Positions 16,656 through 25,476 of a stretch of 56,081 bases of DNA are shown here, in pieces. Every line of letters starts with the position of its first letter. Position 1 is the first letter of the stretch. This DNA comes from Bacteroides sp. (GTDB lineage Bacteria; Bacteroidota; Bacteroidia; Bacteroidales; Bacteroidaceae). The translations under genes were made by a program, and so were the position numbers. Below the pieces are notes generated by a model. The model did no database searches. It was not told where the DNA came from and worked only from the letters and a program-made list of their open reading frames with translations. The stretch spans positions 1-56,081 of the forward strand of contig SUXW01000021.1 in NCBI GenBank assembly GCA_015060765.1, written 5' to 3'.

Positions 16656-18401
16656 ATGGAAAATGAAGAATTGATTAAGATGGTAACCGAGAAGGCCAAT
16701 AAATGGCTGACTCCGGCTTACGATGCGGAAACTCAAGCTGAAGTAAAGAAAATGTTGGATAATCCCGACAAGACCGACTTGATTGAAGCGTTCTATAAAG
16801 ACCTTGAATTTGGTACAGGCGGTCTGCGTGGTATTATGGGTGTAGGTAGCAATCGTATGAATATCTATACGGTAGGTGCCGCAACTCAAGGTTTGTCCAA
16901 TTATTTGAACAAGAATTTCAAGGATTTGGAACAAATCTCTGTATGTATCGGTCATGATTGTCGTAACAACAGCCGTTTGTTTGCCGAAATCTCTGCTGAT
17001 ATTTTCTCTGCCAATGGCATCAAGGTTTATTTGTTCGACGATATGCGTCCTACTCCTGAAATGTCGTTCGCTATCCGTCACCTCGGTTGTCAAAGCGGTA
17101 TTATTCTGACTGCTTCTCACAATCCGAAGGAATACAATGGATACAAAGCATATTGGGACGACGGTGCACAGGTGTTGGCTCCACACGATAAGGGTATCAT
17201 TGACGAAGTAAATAAGATCAATTCGGCTGCTGATATCAAATTTGAAGGCAATAAGGACTTGATTCAAATCATCGGTGAAGATGTAGACAGCGTATACTTG
17301 GATAAGGTTCATTCTATTTCTATCGATCCGGAAGTCATTAAGCGTCAGAAGGACTTGAGCATCGTGTTTACTCCGATTCACGGTACAGGTATGATGTTGG
17401 TTCCTCGTGCCTTGAAGCAATGGGGTTTTGAAAATGTACATTGCGTGCCTGAACAAATGGTGAAGAGCGGTGATTTCCCGACAGTAATTTCTCCGAACCC
17501 GGAAAATGCTGAAGCTTTGTCAATGGCTATCAACCTGGCCAAGAGCATCGATGCCGATATCGTGATGGCTACCGATCCGGATGCTGACCGTGTGGGAATG
17601 GCTTGCAAGGATGACAAGGGAGAATGGGTATTGATCAATGGTAACCAGACTTGCTTGATTTTCTTGTACTACATCATCAAGAACCGTAAGGCAATGGGTA
17701 AGATGAAGGATACCGACTTTATCGTAAAGACTATCGTTACGACTGAATTGATTAAGGCGGTTGCTGACAAGAATAACATTGAAATGCGTGATTGCTATAC
17801 TGGATTCAAGTGGATTGCACGTGAAATTCGTTTGAGTGAAGGTAAACAACAATACATCGGTGGTGGTGAAGAAAGCTACGGTTTCTTGGCAGAAGACTTT
17901 GTTCGCGATAAAGATGCTGTTTCTGCTTGTACTTTGTTGGCCGAAATTTGTGCATGGGCTAAGGATCAGGGAAAGACTTTGTATGACATCCTGATGGAAA
18001 TCTATATTGAATATGGTTTCTCAAAGGAAACAACAATCAATGTAGTTAAACCAGGTAAGAGTGGTGCCGATGAAATCAAGGCGATGATGGAAAACTTCCG
18101 CGCTAATCCTCCGCAAGAAATTGGTGGTTCTAAGGTTATCCTTGCCAAGGACTACAAGACTTTGAAGGCTACCGATGGTGAGGGTAATGTAACCGATATT
18201 GAAATGCCTGAAACAAGCAACGTACTTCAATACTTTACTGAAGACGGTACTAAGATTTCTGTTCGTCCGTCGGGTACAGAACCTAAAATTAAGTTCTATG
18301 TAGAAGTGAAAGGCGAAATGGGGTGCGCCAAGTGTTATGCTAATGCCAATGCGGCAGCAGTAGAAAAGGTAGAAGCCGTAAAGAAATCTTTGGGAATCTA
18401 A
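16656..18401 (+). CDS. Phosphoglucomutase / phosphomannomutase
   Basis: This enzyme interconverts the 1- and 6-phosphates of glucose (and possibly mannose). The catalytic phosphoserine is Ser154 in TASHNPKEYNGYK, the Mg site is DPDADR at 307-312, the sugar loop is GGGEESYGF, and the C-terminal phosphate-binding loop is RPSGTEPKIKFY. At 581 residues it belongs to the long PgcA-like branch of alpha-D-phosphohexomutases. It has its own promoter box and a strong terminator, so it is probably a single-gene unit. Confidence 0.94.
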   Translation: MENEELIKMVTEKANKWLTPAYDAETQAEVKKMLDNPDKTDLIEAFYKDLEFGTGGLRGIMGVGSNRMNIYTVGAATQGLSNYLNKNFKDLEQISVCIGHDCRNNSRLFAEISADIFSANGIKVYLFDDMRPTPEMSFAIRHLGCQSGIILTASHNPKEYNGYKAYWDDGAQVLAPHDKGIIDEVNKINSAADIKFEGNKDLIQIIGEDVDSVYLDKVHSISIDPEVIKRQKDLSIVFTPIHGTGMMLVPRALKQWGFENVHCVPEQMVKSGDFPTVISPNPENAEALSMAINLAKSIDADIVMATDPDADRVGMACKDDKGEWVLINGNQTCLIFLYYIIKNRKAMGKMKDTDFIVKTIVTTELIKAVADKNNIEMRDCYTGFKWIAREIRLSEGKQQYIGGGEESYGFLAEDFVRDKDAVSACTLLAEICAWAKDQGKTLYDILMEIYIEYGFSKETTINVVKPGKSGADEIKAMMENFRANPPQEIGGSKVILAKDYKTLKATDGEGNVTDIEMPETSNVLQYFTEDGTKISVRPSGTEPKIKFYVEVKGEMGCAKCYANANAAAVEKVEAVKKSLGI

Positions 18402-18415
18402 TTTGATATGAATCT

Positions 18416-18458
18416 ATAAAAAGGAAAGGAGCAGATAATCTGCTCCTTTCCTTTTTAT
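18416..18458. terminator. Bidirectional terminator between the phosphohexomutase and DUF4270 genes
   Basis: An inverted repeat with 18-bp core arms (AAAAAGGAAAGGAGCAGA and its complement) around TAA extends two more pairs at the base. A- and T-rich arms supply a U-tract in both directions between convergent genes. Confidence 0.92.
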
Positions 18459-18471
18459 ATGATAATGTCAT

Positions 18472-19863
18472 TTAAAAAGTCGTGTAAAGAACTTGCATCT
18501 TTATCTTGTCCTTTTCTCCACCTCTTAAACTTGCACTTTCCATGTCGAGGTTGCTCTTTACTCCAATGATGTTTCCAGAAGAATCGGTATCCACTTTGAC
18601 TGGAATGAGTACGACCTTGTCCCAATCTTCATCATTCGTTCCGTTTTTCTTTTCATTGACGCAATGGGTAATCAATGAAGCAATATTGGTGAACGAGTAT
18701 GTATTGGCTGTTTCTCCAGAACTTGTGTATTGAGCAAGGTAAGAGGTCTTGTTATCAAACAACTTGTTCTTTTCAAAGAAGTTGTACATGTCGCTCTTTC
18801 TTACCATTAACAAGTACTGAGGAATTCCCATTGGATATTTGGATTCAGCCTTTTCGTTGTAACGTGTAAATGTAATCGATACAGCATTCAAGGTGTCTCG
18901 TAAGTGTGACTCTGCAATTTCTTCTACGGGAAGGGTTACTTCTGTAAAGATACCGGCAGGTGTCTTTAAATATGTACAATCCGGATCTTTAGCCAACTCT
19001 TCCAAACGGTCGGAATTCTTAAAGTGGTTGGCCTGAATTACTTCTTTGGTAGCAGCAAATACGGTACCTCCACTTACTAAGGAGTCAACTCTGCCTGATG
19101 AACTTTCAACCATGTATTTGAAAGATAGTATCAGTTGCATGTCGTCAATGTAGAGAATGGTTCCATCACCGTGGGTACAACTAACGTAAAATCCTTTCAA
19201 TACATTGTTAATAAAGTGCTCGGCATCTTTATAATTGTCAGGATTTTCAAGGTACTTGTCGTACATCTGTTTCCCTAAACTGGTAGGAAGTTTGATACTT
19301 TGCCAATAACTTGTATAGCTGTTGGTATATCCGTAACTGTCTGTATAGCGGTAAGTGGAATCTTCTGCAGATATTCCTTTAGCGGAAAAGGCTTTTCGAG
19401 CCAAAGGCTGTATAGAAGGATTGTAATATTGGGCAGGGTCTATACTGGTATAGAATGTTTCTTTTTCTCCTTCCGGAATGACTTTGCTCAAACTGTCAAC
19501 TTGCAATCGCATGGCATTCAGTGAGTCGCCAAAATGGGCACCGTAATATAAACGAAGGGTGAGGCCTGTGATTTCTTTTATTGTTGAAGGAAATTCAAAA
19601 TTATCTCCACAATTGAATTGAGCAATAAAGTCAGCTGTAAATTCTCCAAATTGTGGGTCGGTGTATTTCCCTAAATAAGCAGTACTGGTTCTTGCGTATA
19701 CAGAATCTGCCAATATGGAGCGAGTAGAAGCTTCGTATACGGCAAAACCTCCAGGGATAGAGTCGCCTGATGCAATGGTGCTGTCTCCAATACCGGTTGT
19801 TGAATCATCACAACTGTATATGAGTACCCCTAACAGCAAGGCATATAGGTATTTTATTTTCAT
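18472..19863 (-). CDS. DUF4270 lipoprotein
   Basis: A lipoprotein signal ends at Cys18 (LLLGVLIYSCDD), so the mature protein is lipid-anchored in the envelope. The rest matches the Bacteroidetes-specific DUF4270 family, with the N-terminal block PGGFAVYEASTRSILADSV and LGKYTDPQFGEFTADFI. Function is unknown. It starts 16 bases downstream of the glycogen-synthase-like gene on the same strand, and the two are probably co-transcribed, an arrangement I believe is common in Bacteroides. Confidence 0.9.
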   Translation of the reverse strand: MKIKYLYALLLGVLIYSCDDSTTGIGDSTIASGDSIPGGFAVYEASTRSILADSVYARTSTAYLGKYTDPQFGEFTADFIAQFNCGDNFEFPSTIKEITGLTLRLYYGAHFGDSLNAMRLQVDSLSKVIPEGEKETFYTSIDPAQYYNPSIQPLARKAFSAKGISAEDSTYRYTDSYGYTNSYTSYWQSIKLPTSLGKQMYDKYLENPDNYKDAEHFINNVLKGFYVSCTHGDGTILYIDDMQLILSFKYMVESSSGRVDSLVSGGTVFAATKEVIQANHFKNSDRLEELAKDPDCTYLKTPAGIFTEVTLPVEEIAESHLRDTLNAVSITFTRYNEKAESKYPMGIPQYLLMVRKSDMYNFFEKNKLFDNKTSYLAQYTSSGETANTYSFTNIASLITHCVNEKKNGTNDEDWDKVVLIPVKVDTDSSGNIIGVKSNLDMESASLRGGEKDKIKMQVLYTTF

Positions 19864-19879
19864 TTCTTTTCCTAGTTAA

Positions 19880-20731
19880 TTATTCATCTTCATTATCATC
19901 CTTGATCTCTTCTTTACCTTGAGACCAAATTTGGTCGTAGAATTCATTGATGTCGTTGATGCATGTTTCCGATGACTGACAATCAAGTATGGGCTTTCCT
20001 AATGAACGGGCATATTCGAGCAATTCAGGATTAACATCAGCGCTGTTCTGAATAATACCGTCTGAATAGGTAATGGCAAGTTTATATAAGTCTTGGAAAT
20101 TGGCTGAAGGTTGAGTGATGATTTCTACATCTTCTTTATCAATGGTTTTTAACAATACTTTTTCGCCAATGTTTTCGCTAAGACTTGATTGAGATTCGTC
20201 ATTAAATAATGAGAAAATAACTTTGGAGTCTCTGAAAGACGGTTCTTCCTGATAGGCTTTCTTCAGATAGAGGGGAACAAAGGCGCTTATCCAACCTTGA
20301 CAATGGATGATGTCTGGATACCAACGCAATTTTTTCACGGTTTCCAATACACCTCGTGCATAAAAAATAGCACGCTCATCATTATCAGGATATTCAACAC
20401 CGTTTTCATCCGTTTTCATCAGACGCTGCATGAAATAGTCATCATTGTCAATGAAATAGACTTGCATTCTTGCAGACTGGATGGAAGCCACTTTAATAAT
20501 CAAAGGATGGTCGGTATCATCTATAATCAAGTTCATTCCCGACAACCGGATTACTTCATGCAATTGGTTTCTGCGTTCGTTTACATTTCCCCACTTTGGC
20601 ATAAAAGTACGAATCTCTTTTCCTTTTTCTTGAATGCCTTGTGGAAGTTGTCTTCCGATGGTAGCCAATTCAGATTCTGGTACATACGGTGTAATCTCTT
20701 GAGTAATAAATAATACTTTGTTAGCTTTCAT
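19880..20731 (-). CDS. Short glycogen/starch synthase-like protein (GT5 N-terminal domain only)
   Basis: The 283 residues align with the N-terminal Rossmann half of GT5 glycogen synthases: KVLFITQEITPYVPESELATIGRQLP, YFIDNDDYF, and PDIIHCQGWISAFVPLYLK. The C-terminal GT-B half is absent. The ADP-glucose motif KxGGL, normally near residue 15-20, is replaced by ELATIG. It is therefore doubtful that it transfers glucose; a binding or regulatory role is equally possible. I chose the ATG at 20731, after a -7 box at 20760. The gene is upstream of the DUF4270 lipoprotein gene. Confidence 0.83.
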   Translation of the reverse strand: MKANKVLFITQEITPYVPESELATIGRQLPQGIQEKGKEIRTFMPKWGNVNERRNQLHEVIRLSGMNLIIDDTDHPLIIKVASIQSARMQVYFIDNDDYFMQRLMKTDENGVEYPDNDERAIFYARGVLETVKKLRWYPDIIHCQGWISAFVPLYLKKAYQEEPSFRDSKVIFSLFNDESQSSLSENIGEKVLLKTIDKEDVEIITQPSANFQDLYKLAITYSDGIIQNSADVNPELLEYARSLGKPILDCQSSETCINDINEFYDQIWSQGKEEIKDDNEDE

Positions 20732-20759
20732 TTCAATATCTTCTACACTTAATGATTTG

Positions 20760-20767
20760 CAAAGATA
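20760..20767 (-). promoter_or_regulatory. Putative -7 element of the glycogen-synthase-like gene
   Basis: The reverse strand reads TATCTTTG, followed by C, 28 bases upstream of the start at 20731, a full match to the Bacteroides -7 box. It also shows that in-frame codons upstream of 20731 are untranslated. Confidence 0.55.
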
Positions 20768-20952
20768 ATAAAAAAAACGATGCGACAGACAAAAAACCAT
20801 ACTTAATTAATCTTTATCAATTGTTAAGAACTTCATAATCAATGTACTTGTAATGTATAGCATAAGGTTTTACTGAATGATAAAAATGTTATTTTTATAT
20901 ATAAATTCATTTTTTGTTTCGTTATCTCCCAAATAATGGCTTACTTTGCATC

Positions 20953-20960
20953 TAATTTTG
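20953..20960 (+). promoter_or_regulatory. Putative -7 element of panC-panD
   Basis: TAATTTTG matches TAnnTTTG and lies 18 bases upstream of the start. A second near-match, TTACTTTG, lies 10 bases further upstream, so the exact promoter is uncertain. Confidence 0.4.
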
Positions 20961-20978
20961 GTTATATAAACAAATAGG

Positions 20979-21836
20979 ATGAAAATGAAAGTAATTCAGA
21001 CAATCAAAGAACTTAGGACTGAATTGAAACAGTTTCGGGAAGAAGGGAAATTGATAGGTTTTGTACCGACAATGGGAGCATTGCATGAAGGGCATGCTTC
21101 TTTAGTCAGACGTGCAGTTGCTGAAAACGATGTAGTGGTTGTAAGCGTTTTCGTGAATCCGACACAATTCAATGATTCCAATGATTTGGTAAAGTATCCC
21201 CGTACTTTAGAAGCTGATTGCAGATTGCTTGAAAAGGAAGGTGCGACTCTCGTGTTTGCCCCTTCTGTAGAAGAAATGTATCCGGAACCTGATACACGTC
21301 GTTTCCATTACGCTCCGTTGGATACCGTGATGGAAGGTAAATACCGTCCGGGACATTTTAATGGCGTTTGCCAGATTGTAAGCAAACTGTTCTTGATTGT
21401 AGAACCGCATTATGCTTATTTTGGAGAAAAGGATTTCCAACAATTGGCTATTATCCGTGAAATGGTGGCGCGTTTGGATATGCCGGTACAAATTGTAGGT
21501 TGTCCCATTGTTCGTGAAGAGGATGGTCTGGCTTTGAGTAGTCGTAATGCTCGTCTTTCGGCTGAAGACCGTACTCACGCTTTAGCTATTTCGCGTACAT
21601 TGTTTGATAGTCTAACCTACAGTAAAACGCATACAGTAGCCGAAACGCAGACTTTCGTAGAGAAGGCCATAGCAGAAGCCGAAGGCTTGGAATTGGAATA
21701 TTTTGAACTGGTGGATGGTAACACATTGCAAAAGATTTCTTCTTGGGATGAAACGGATTATGCAGTAGGATGTATAACTGTTTATTGCGGCGAAGTACGA
21801 TTGATTGATAACATTAAATACAAAGAATGTCTATGA
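20979..21836 (+). CDS. panC: Pantothenate synthetase
   Basis: PanC condenses pantoate with beta-alanine, using ATP, to give pantothenate. The nucleotide-binding HIGH-type motif is in [17 protein letters not shown]. The pantoate site follows in VFVNPTQFN, then [19 protein letters not shown] and the KMSKS-like [13 protein letters not shown]. Its 285 residues are standard. A second possible start (MKVIQT, two codons later) cannot be excluded. The 3' end overlaps panD, whose product makes the beta-alanine used here. Confidence 0.96.
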   Translation: MKMKVIQTIKELRTELKQFREEGKLIGFVPTMGALHEGHASLVRRAVAENDVVVVSVFVNPTQFNDSNDLVKYPRTLEADCRLLEKEGATLVFAPSVEEMYPEPDTRRFHYAPLDTVMEGKYRPGHFNGVCQIVSKLFLIVEPHYAYFGEKDFQQLAIIREMVARLDMPVQIVGCPIVREEDGLALSSRNARLSAEDRTHALAISRTLFDSLTYSKTHTVAETQTFVEKAIAEAEGLELEYFELVDGNTLQKISSWDETDYAVGCITVYCGEVRLIDNIKYKECL

Positions 21837-22183
21837 TGATTGAAATTCTGAAGTCCAAACTTCATTGTGTTCGTGTGACGGAAGCAAATCTGAATTATAT
21901 GGGGAGTATTACCATTGATGAAGATTTGATGGATGCTGCGAATTTGATTGCTGGAGAAAAAGTACACATTGTAGACAATAATAACGGAGAACGTTTTGAA
22001 ACTTATGTCATCAAAGGTGAACGGGGCTCCGGATGTATTTGCTTGAATGGTGCTGCTGCACGGAAAGTACAGGTCAATGATATTGTAATTATTATGTCGT
22101 ATGCTTTAATGGATTTTGAAGAAGCGAAATCATTCAAGCCTGTCGTGGTTTTTCCAGATTCGAATACTAATAAACTTGTATGA
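21833..22183 (+). CDS. panD: Aspartate 1-decarboxylase
   Basis: PanD makes beta-alanine from aspartate. It is made as a proenzyme that cleaves itself between Gly24 and Ser25 to form a pyruvoyl group. The site is present as [10 protein letters not shown] chose the ATG at 21833 because it places the cleavage serine at exactly residue 25, as in E. coli PanD; an ATG two codons upstream is possible. Residues [12 protein letters not shown] and [19 protein letters not shown] match the family. It overlaps panC by four bases. Confidence 0.96.
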   Translation: MMIEILKSKLHCVRVTEANLNYMGSITIDEDLMDAANLIAGEKVHIVDNNNGERFETYVIKGERGSGCICLNGAAARKVQVNDIVIIMSYALMDFEEAKSFKPVVVFPDSNTNKLV

Positions 22184-22203
22184 TAGGAACATTCCAATTA
22201 TAT

Positions 22204-22236
22204 AGACCTGGCATTTTTTGAATGCCAGGTCTTTTT
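22204..22236. terminator. Terminator after panD
   Basis: AGACCTGGCATT (22204-22215) pairs perfectly with AATGCCAGGTCT (22221-22232) around a five-base loop, followed by TTTT. It lies between the convergent panD and fbp genes. Confidence 0.9.
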
Positions 22237-22240
22237 GGTC

Positions 22241-24235
22241 TTAATAGGTTCTTTCTTTTATCAAACCGATACGATATGCTTCCAATAATTTTCTCAAATC
22301 ATTGATTTGGGCACTTAATTCTCGGCCTCTATCCGTATCTTTTACCATCATTCGTTGGCTGCTCATCTCTACAATCTGTGTACTCGATTTGATATCTTGA
22401 CCTTCTTCTATGGCTTTTTGCATGGAAGTGAAAGGTTCATGCTGGATCAATTGGAAACCACGCGAATGGTATACTAAAGTGTATCCGGCTATACCGGTTT
22501 CGGAATGGTAGGCTTTTGAGAATCCACCGTCTATTAGCATCATTTTGCTGTTCTTGATGGGATTCTCTCCCTTGATGGTCTTCACAGGAACATGTCCGTT
22601 GATAATGTGACGATGAGTGCCGACGACTCCAAATTCATCCAATATCATGTCGCATACTTTTTCATCGTTGCGCAATGTATAGTAATATCCTTTGGTCTCT
22701 TTGTGGAGTTCCTTTTCTTTCAAAAAATAACGTTCGAAAGTGGCCATCTTGTTCTTGTCGAATACAGGAGAATCCTTGCCACACCATAAATACCATACGT
22801 AATCGCGTGCAAATTGCTTTTCTTCGTTCTCTTCTTCTGTGAAGAATGCTGTCCGAGTGAGGTGACCTACTTTTTCCAACAGTTTCTTTCCTTTATAAGC
22901 TTTTCCATTTATGAACACATCCTTCAGACTTCCATCTTCATTGAGAGGGACTGAAGCATGAAAAAGCAGGTTGGAATTAGTAATGGCATACATGCATCCA
23001 TAGCGGAACAGGCATTTCATGTGTTGCTTCAATTTTTCGCTGCTAACGAAAGAATGATGAAGCTTTTCCATAATTTCTTGTTCTTCAGGAGTCAACTTGT
23101 ATGGATCTTTGGGGTCGACAGTTGGAAGGAATGTGTCTTTCAACTCGTATTCATTGCCGTCGAGCAACAATACGTTCTTGTCAAAATCAATGCGATGAAG
23201 TAGCATGCGGTCGTCCATCTGAAAATCTGGGCGGCGTTGGATGATTTCTGCTTCCAATTTAAATTGGATGATGCTGATGGCTTTGTGCATCTGTGCCATC
23301 ATGCGTAGGGTCTTTTCTTTGTAAGTGGAATTTTCATGGTCCACTTTAGGGCCGAAAAGGGTACAAGGATCGTCTGCATATGTTTCCATGGCGAAAGTTG
23401 CTAAAGGAAGCAGATTGATTCCGTATCCGTCTTCCAATACGGACATGTTACCGTATCGCATAGCCAAGCGGAGTACATTGGCCATACAACAAGTATTGCC
23501 CGAGGCGGCTCCCATCCATAAAATGTCGTGGTTACCCCATTGGATATCTAATTTGTGATAATTGCATAAGATGTCCATTATTTTATGTGGAGCAGGACCA
23601 CGGTCAAAAATATCACCTAATACATGCAAAGTGTCAATGGTCAATCGTTGGATCAGATTGCATAAGGCAATGATAAAGTCATCGGCTCTCCGTGTAGAAA
23701 TAATGGTACTGATGATTACGTTGATATATCCTTGTTTATTAGGATCCATCGTACTTTCATGCAACAATTCCTGTATAATATAGGAGAAATCATTGGGAAG
23801 TGATTTCTGTACTTTGGAACGTGTATACTTGGAAGATACATTTCGGCATACCATGACCAATTGGTTAAGGGTAGTGACATACCAATCGTCGATGTCTGTT
23901 TCCTGTTCTTTAATCAGGGAAAGTTTTTGTTCCGGATAATAAATCAGTGTACAAAGTTCTTTCTTTTCATTTTCCCGTAGCGTATTTCCGAAAATTTCAT
24001 TGACTTTTCGTTTGATGGCTCCTGATGCGTTCCTTAGTACATGTTGGAAAGCTTCGTATTCTCCATGCAGGTCGGCCAGAAAATGTTCCGTTCCTTTAGG
24101 AAGGTTTAGAATGGCTTCCAAGTTGATTATCTCTTTGCTGGCATCGGCTATTGTAGGAAAGCTATGGGCCAGTAGTTGGAGATAACGCATGTCTTCCTGT
24201 ATCATTTCAGGAGTTATTTGATCGTATGCTTTCAT
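22241..24235 (-). CDS. fbp: Fructose-1,6-bisphosphatase, class III
   Basis: This gluconeogenic enzyme removes the 1-phosphate of fructose-1,6-bisphosphate. It belongs to the class III (metallophosphatase) type, not the class I type of E. coli. The metal motifs are LGDIFDRGPAPHKIMD and WGNHDILWMGAA, with GHVPVKTIKGE near the C-terminus. The 664-residue length matches Bacteroides and Firmicutes class III enzymes. It is a single-gene unit with a -7 box upstream and a terminator shared with panD. Confidence 0.95.
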   Translation of the reverse strand: MKAYDQITPEMIQEDMRYLQLLAHSFPTIADASKEIINLEAILNLPKGTEHFLADLHGEYEAFQHVLRNASGAIKRKVNEIFGNTLRENEKKELCTLIYYPEQKLSLIKEQETDIDDWYVTTLNQLVMVCRNVSSKYTRSKVQKSLPNDFSYIIQELLHESTMDPNKQGYINVIISTIISTRRADDFIIALCNLIQRLTIDTLHVLGDIFDRGPAPHKIMDILCNYHKLDIQWGNHDILWMGAASGNTCCMANVLRLAMRYGNMSVLEDGYGINLLPLATFAMETYADDPCTLFGPKVDHENSTYKEKTLRMMAQMHKAISIIQFKLEAEIIQRRPDFQMDDRMLLHRIDFDKNVLLLDGNEYELKDTFLPTVDPKDPYKLTPEEQEIMEKLHHSFVSSEKLKQHMKCLFRYGCMYAITNSNLLFHASVPLNEDGSLKDVFINGKAYKGKKLLEKVGHLTRTAFFTEEENEEKQFARDYVWYLWCGKDSPVFDKNKMATFERYFLKEKELHKETKGYYYTLRNDEKVCDMILDEFGVVGTHRHIINGHVPVKTIKGENPIKNSKMMLIDGGFSKAYHSETGIAGYTLVYHSRGFQLIQHEPFTSMQKAIEEGQDIKSSTQIVEMSSQRMMVKDTDRGRELSAQINDLRKLLEAYRIGLIKERTY

Positions 24236-24255
24236 GCTTTTCAGTTTTAGATATA

Positions 24256-24263
24256 CAAAAATA
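24256..24263 (-). promoter_or_regulatory. Putative -7 element of fbp
   Basis: The reverse strand reads TATTTTTG, a match to TAnnTTTG, 20 bases upstream of the fbp start. Confidence 0.45.
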
Positions 24264-24433
24264 GAGATAAAATGTGGATTAAAGAAATTCTATTCCTTCA
24301 AATCTTACTTATTGAAGTGTTTTTCAATAGATGTTAATTCTGATGGATGTAGGAAACCATTTGAGGGAAAGGGGTGTTTGGATAGGGAATATTCAAATCA
24401 ACTTTTATGATAATTGTTTAAATTGAAAGAATT

Positions 24434-24625
24434 ATGGGAAAATGTAAATTTTTGCTCGGTCTTGGTATCGGAGCGGTTATTGGTGGTCTCTGTTATCGTT
24501 TCTCTCGTACAGATAAGGCCAGAGAATGGAAAGAAAAAGCATGTCATGCAGCCAAGAAAATGGGTGGCCGGGTGAATGATGCAATGGATTCAGTTAAAGA
24601 AAAAATGGCTGGTACAGCAGGGTAA
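24434..24625 (+). CDS. Small YtxH-like membrane protein
   Basis: This 63-residue protein has one N-terminal membrane helix (FLLGLGIGAVIGGLCYRF) and an amphipathic charged helix (DKAREWKEKACHAAKKMGG, then NDAMDSVKEKM). The plan resembles YtxH-type small stress proteins, but the similarity is of composition and layout only. It has a plausible start (ATG after AAAGAATT) and a strong terminator after the stop, which supports it being a real gene. Confidence 0.7.
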   Translation: MGKCKFLLGLGIGAVIGGLCYRFSRTDKAREWKEKACHAAKKMGGRVNDAMDSVKEKMAGTAG

Positions 24626-24644
24626 TTGTCATTGTGTTGAACAA

Positions 24645-24690
24645 TGCGAAGAATTTAAACACATTTATCGATGTGTTCAGGTTCTTCGCA
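24645..24690. terminator. Terminator between the YtxH-like gene and nudC
   Basis: TGCGAAGAA pairs with TTCTTCGCA (outer 9 bp) and AACACAT with ATGTGTT (inner 7 bp), with a small internal loop. It lies between convergent genes and is followed by a T-rich stretch on the forward side. Confidence 0.78.
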
Positions 24691-24697
24691 TAGTTCT

Positions 24698-25471
24698 TTA
24701 TTTATCCAACCAATCGTCAATAAGTTTTCTTGCCAGACTTAATTTACGGGGTATTTCAGGAAGATTGTCCTTGGTAAAAAAAGCTCCCGCACTCAATTCT
24801 TCATCCTGCAACTTGATTTCGCCACTTTCATAATCAGCGGTAAATCCAATCATGACTCCACTGGGATAAGGCCAGGGCTGGCTCCCGAAGTATTTTAAAT
24901 TCTTGATACGTAGACCTACTTCTTCCATTACTTCGCGATGTACACATTCTTCTAAGGTTTCTCCAGCTTCCAGAAATCCGGCTACCAAACCATAAAAGGT
25001 ACCTCGAAAATTACGGGCACGTACCATTAGGATACTATCTTCTTTAGTAATACGTACGATGATGGCTGGGGATATGTGCGGATAAAACTCTTGTCGGCAT
25101 TCCGGACATTTCTTTCCGATGTCGGATATCTGGTGCGTAGGTACGCCGCATGCTGGACAATAACGGGTGTTTTGGTCCCAATTCAAGATTTCATAAGCTT
25201 TTCCGGCTTTGTAATATTCTTCGAAAGGAAGGATGTCGTACGAAGCACGTAGGTCCAACATTTGGCGTTGAGGTGCCTCTTCTCCCGAAATGGGAGTATA
25301 TATGCTAAATGTATTGCAAGGTATTCCATGCATTTCACCGATGTAGTGAATGGTGCTACCGATAGGAACTTTTACGGGTGGTTCCTCTCCAATGGGAATA
25401 TGGTATCCATCGGATTGCTGTTGCATTAATATTTGGTCTTTATAGAAGACAAACCAATAAGATGTATTCAT
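24698..25471 (-). CDS. nudC: NADH pyrophosphatase / NAD-RNA decapping enzyme NudC
   Basis: NudC is a Nudix hydrolase that cleaves NADH to NMNH and AMP and removes NAD caps from RNA. Three hallmarks are present in order: a four-cysteine zinc site (CPACG, then CPECR), a complete Nudix box (GFLEAGETLEECVHREV, then MEEVG), and the NudC-specific SQPWPYPSG that follows it. Length is 257 residues. It starts five bases after tex on the same strand, so it is probably the second gene of a tex-nudC operon. Confidence 0.93.
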   Translation of the reverse strand: MNTSYWFVFYKDQILMQQQSDGYHIPIGEEPPVKVPIGSTIHYIGEMHGIPCNTFSIYTPISGEEAPQRQMLDLRASYDILPFEEYYKAGKAYEILNWDQNTRYCPACGVPTHQISDIGKKCPECRQEFYPHISPAIIVRITKEDSILMVRARNFRGTFYGLVAGFLEAGETLEECVHREVMEEVGLRIKNLKYFGSQPWPYPSGVMIGFTADYESGEIKLQDEELSAGAFFTKDNLPEIPRKLSLARKLIDDWLDK

Positions 25472-25476
25472 AACAA

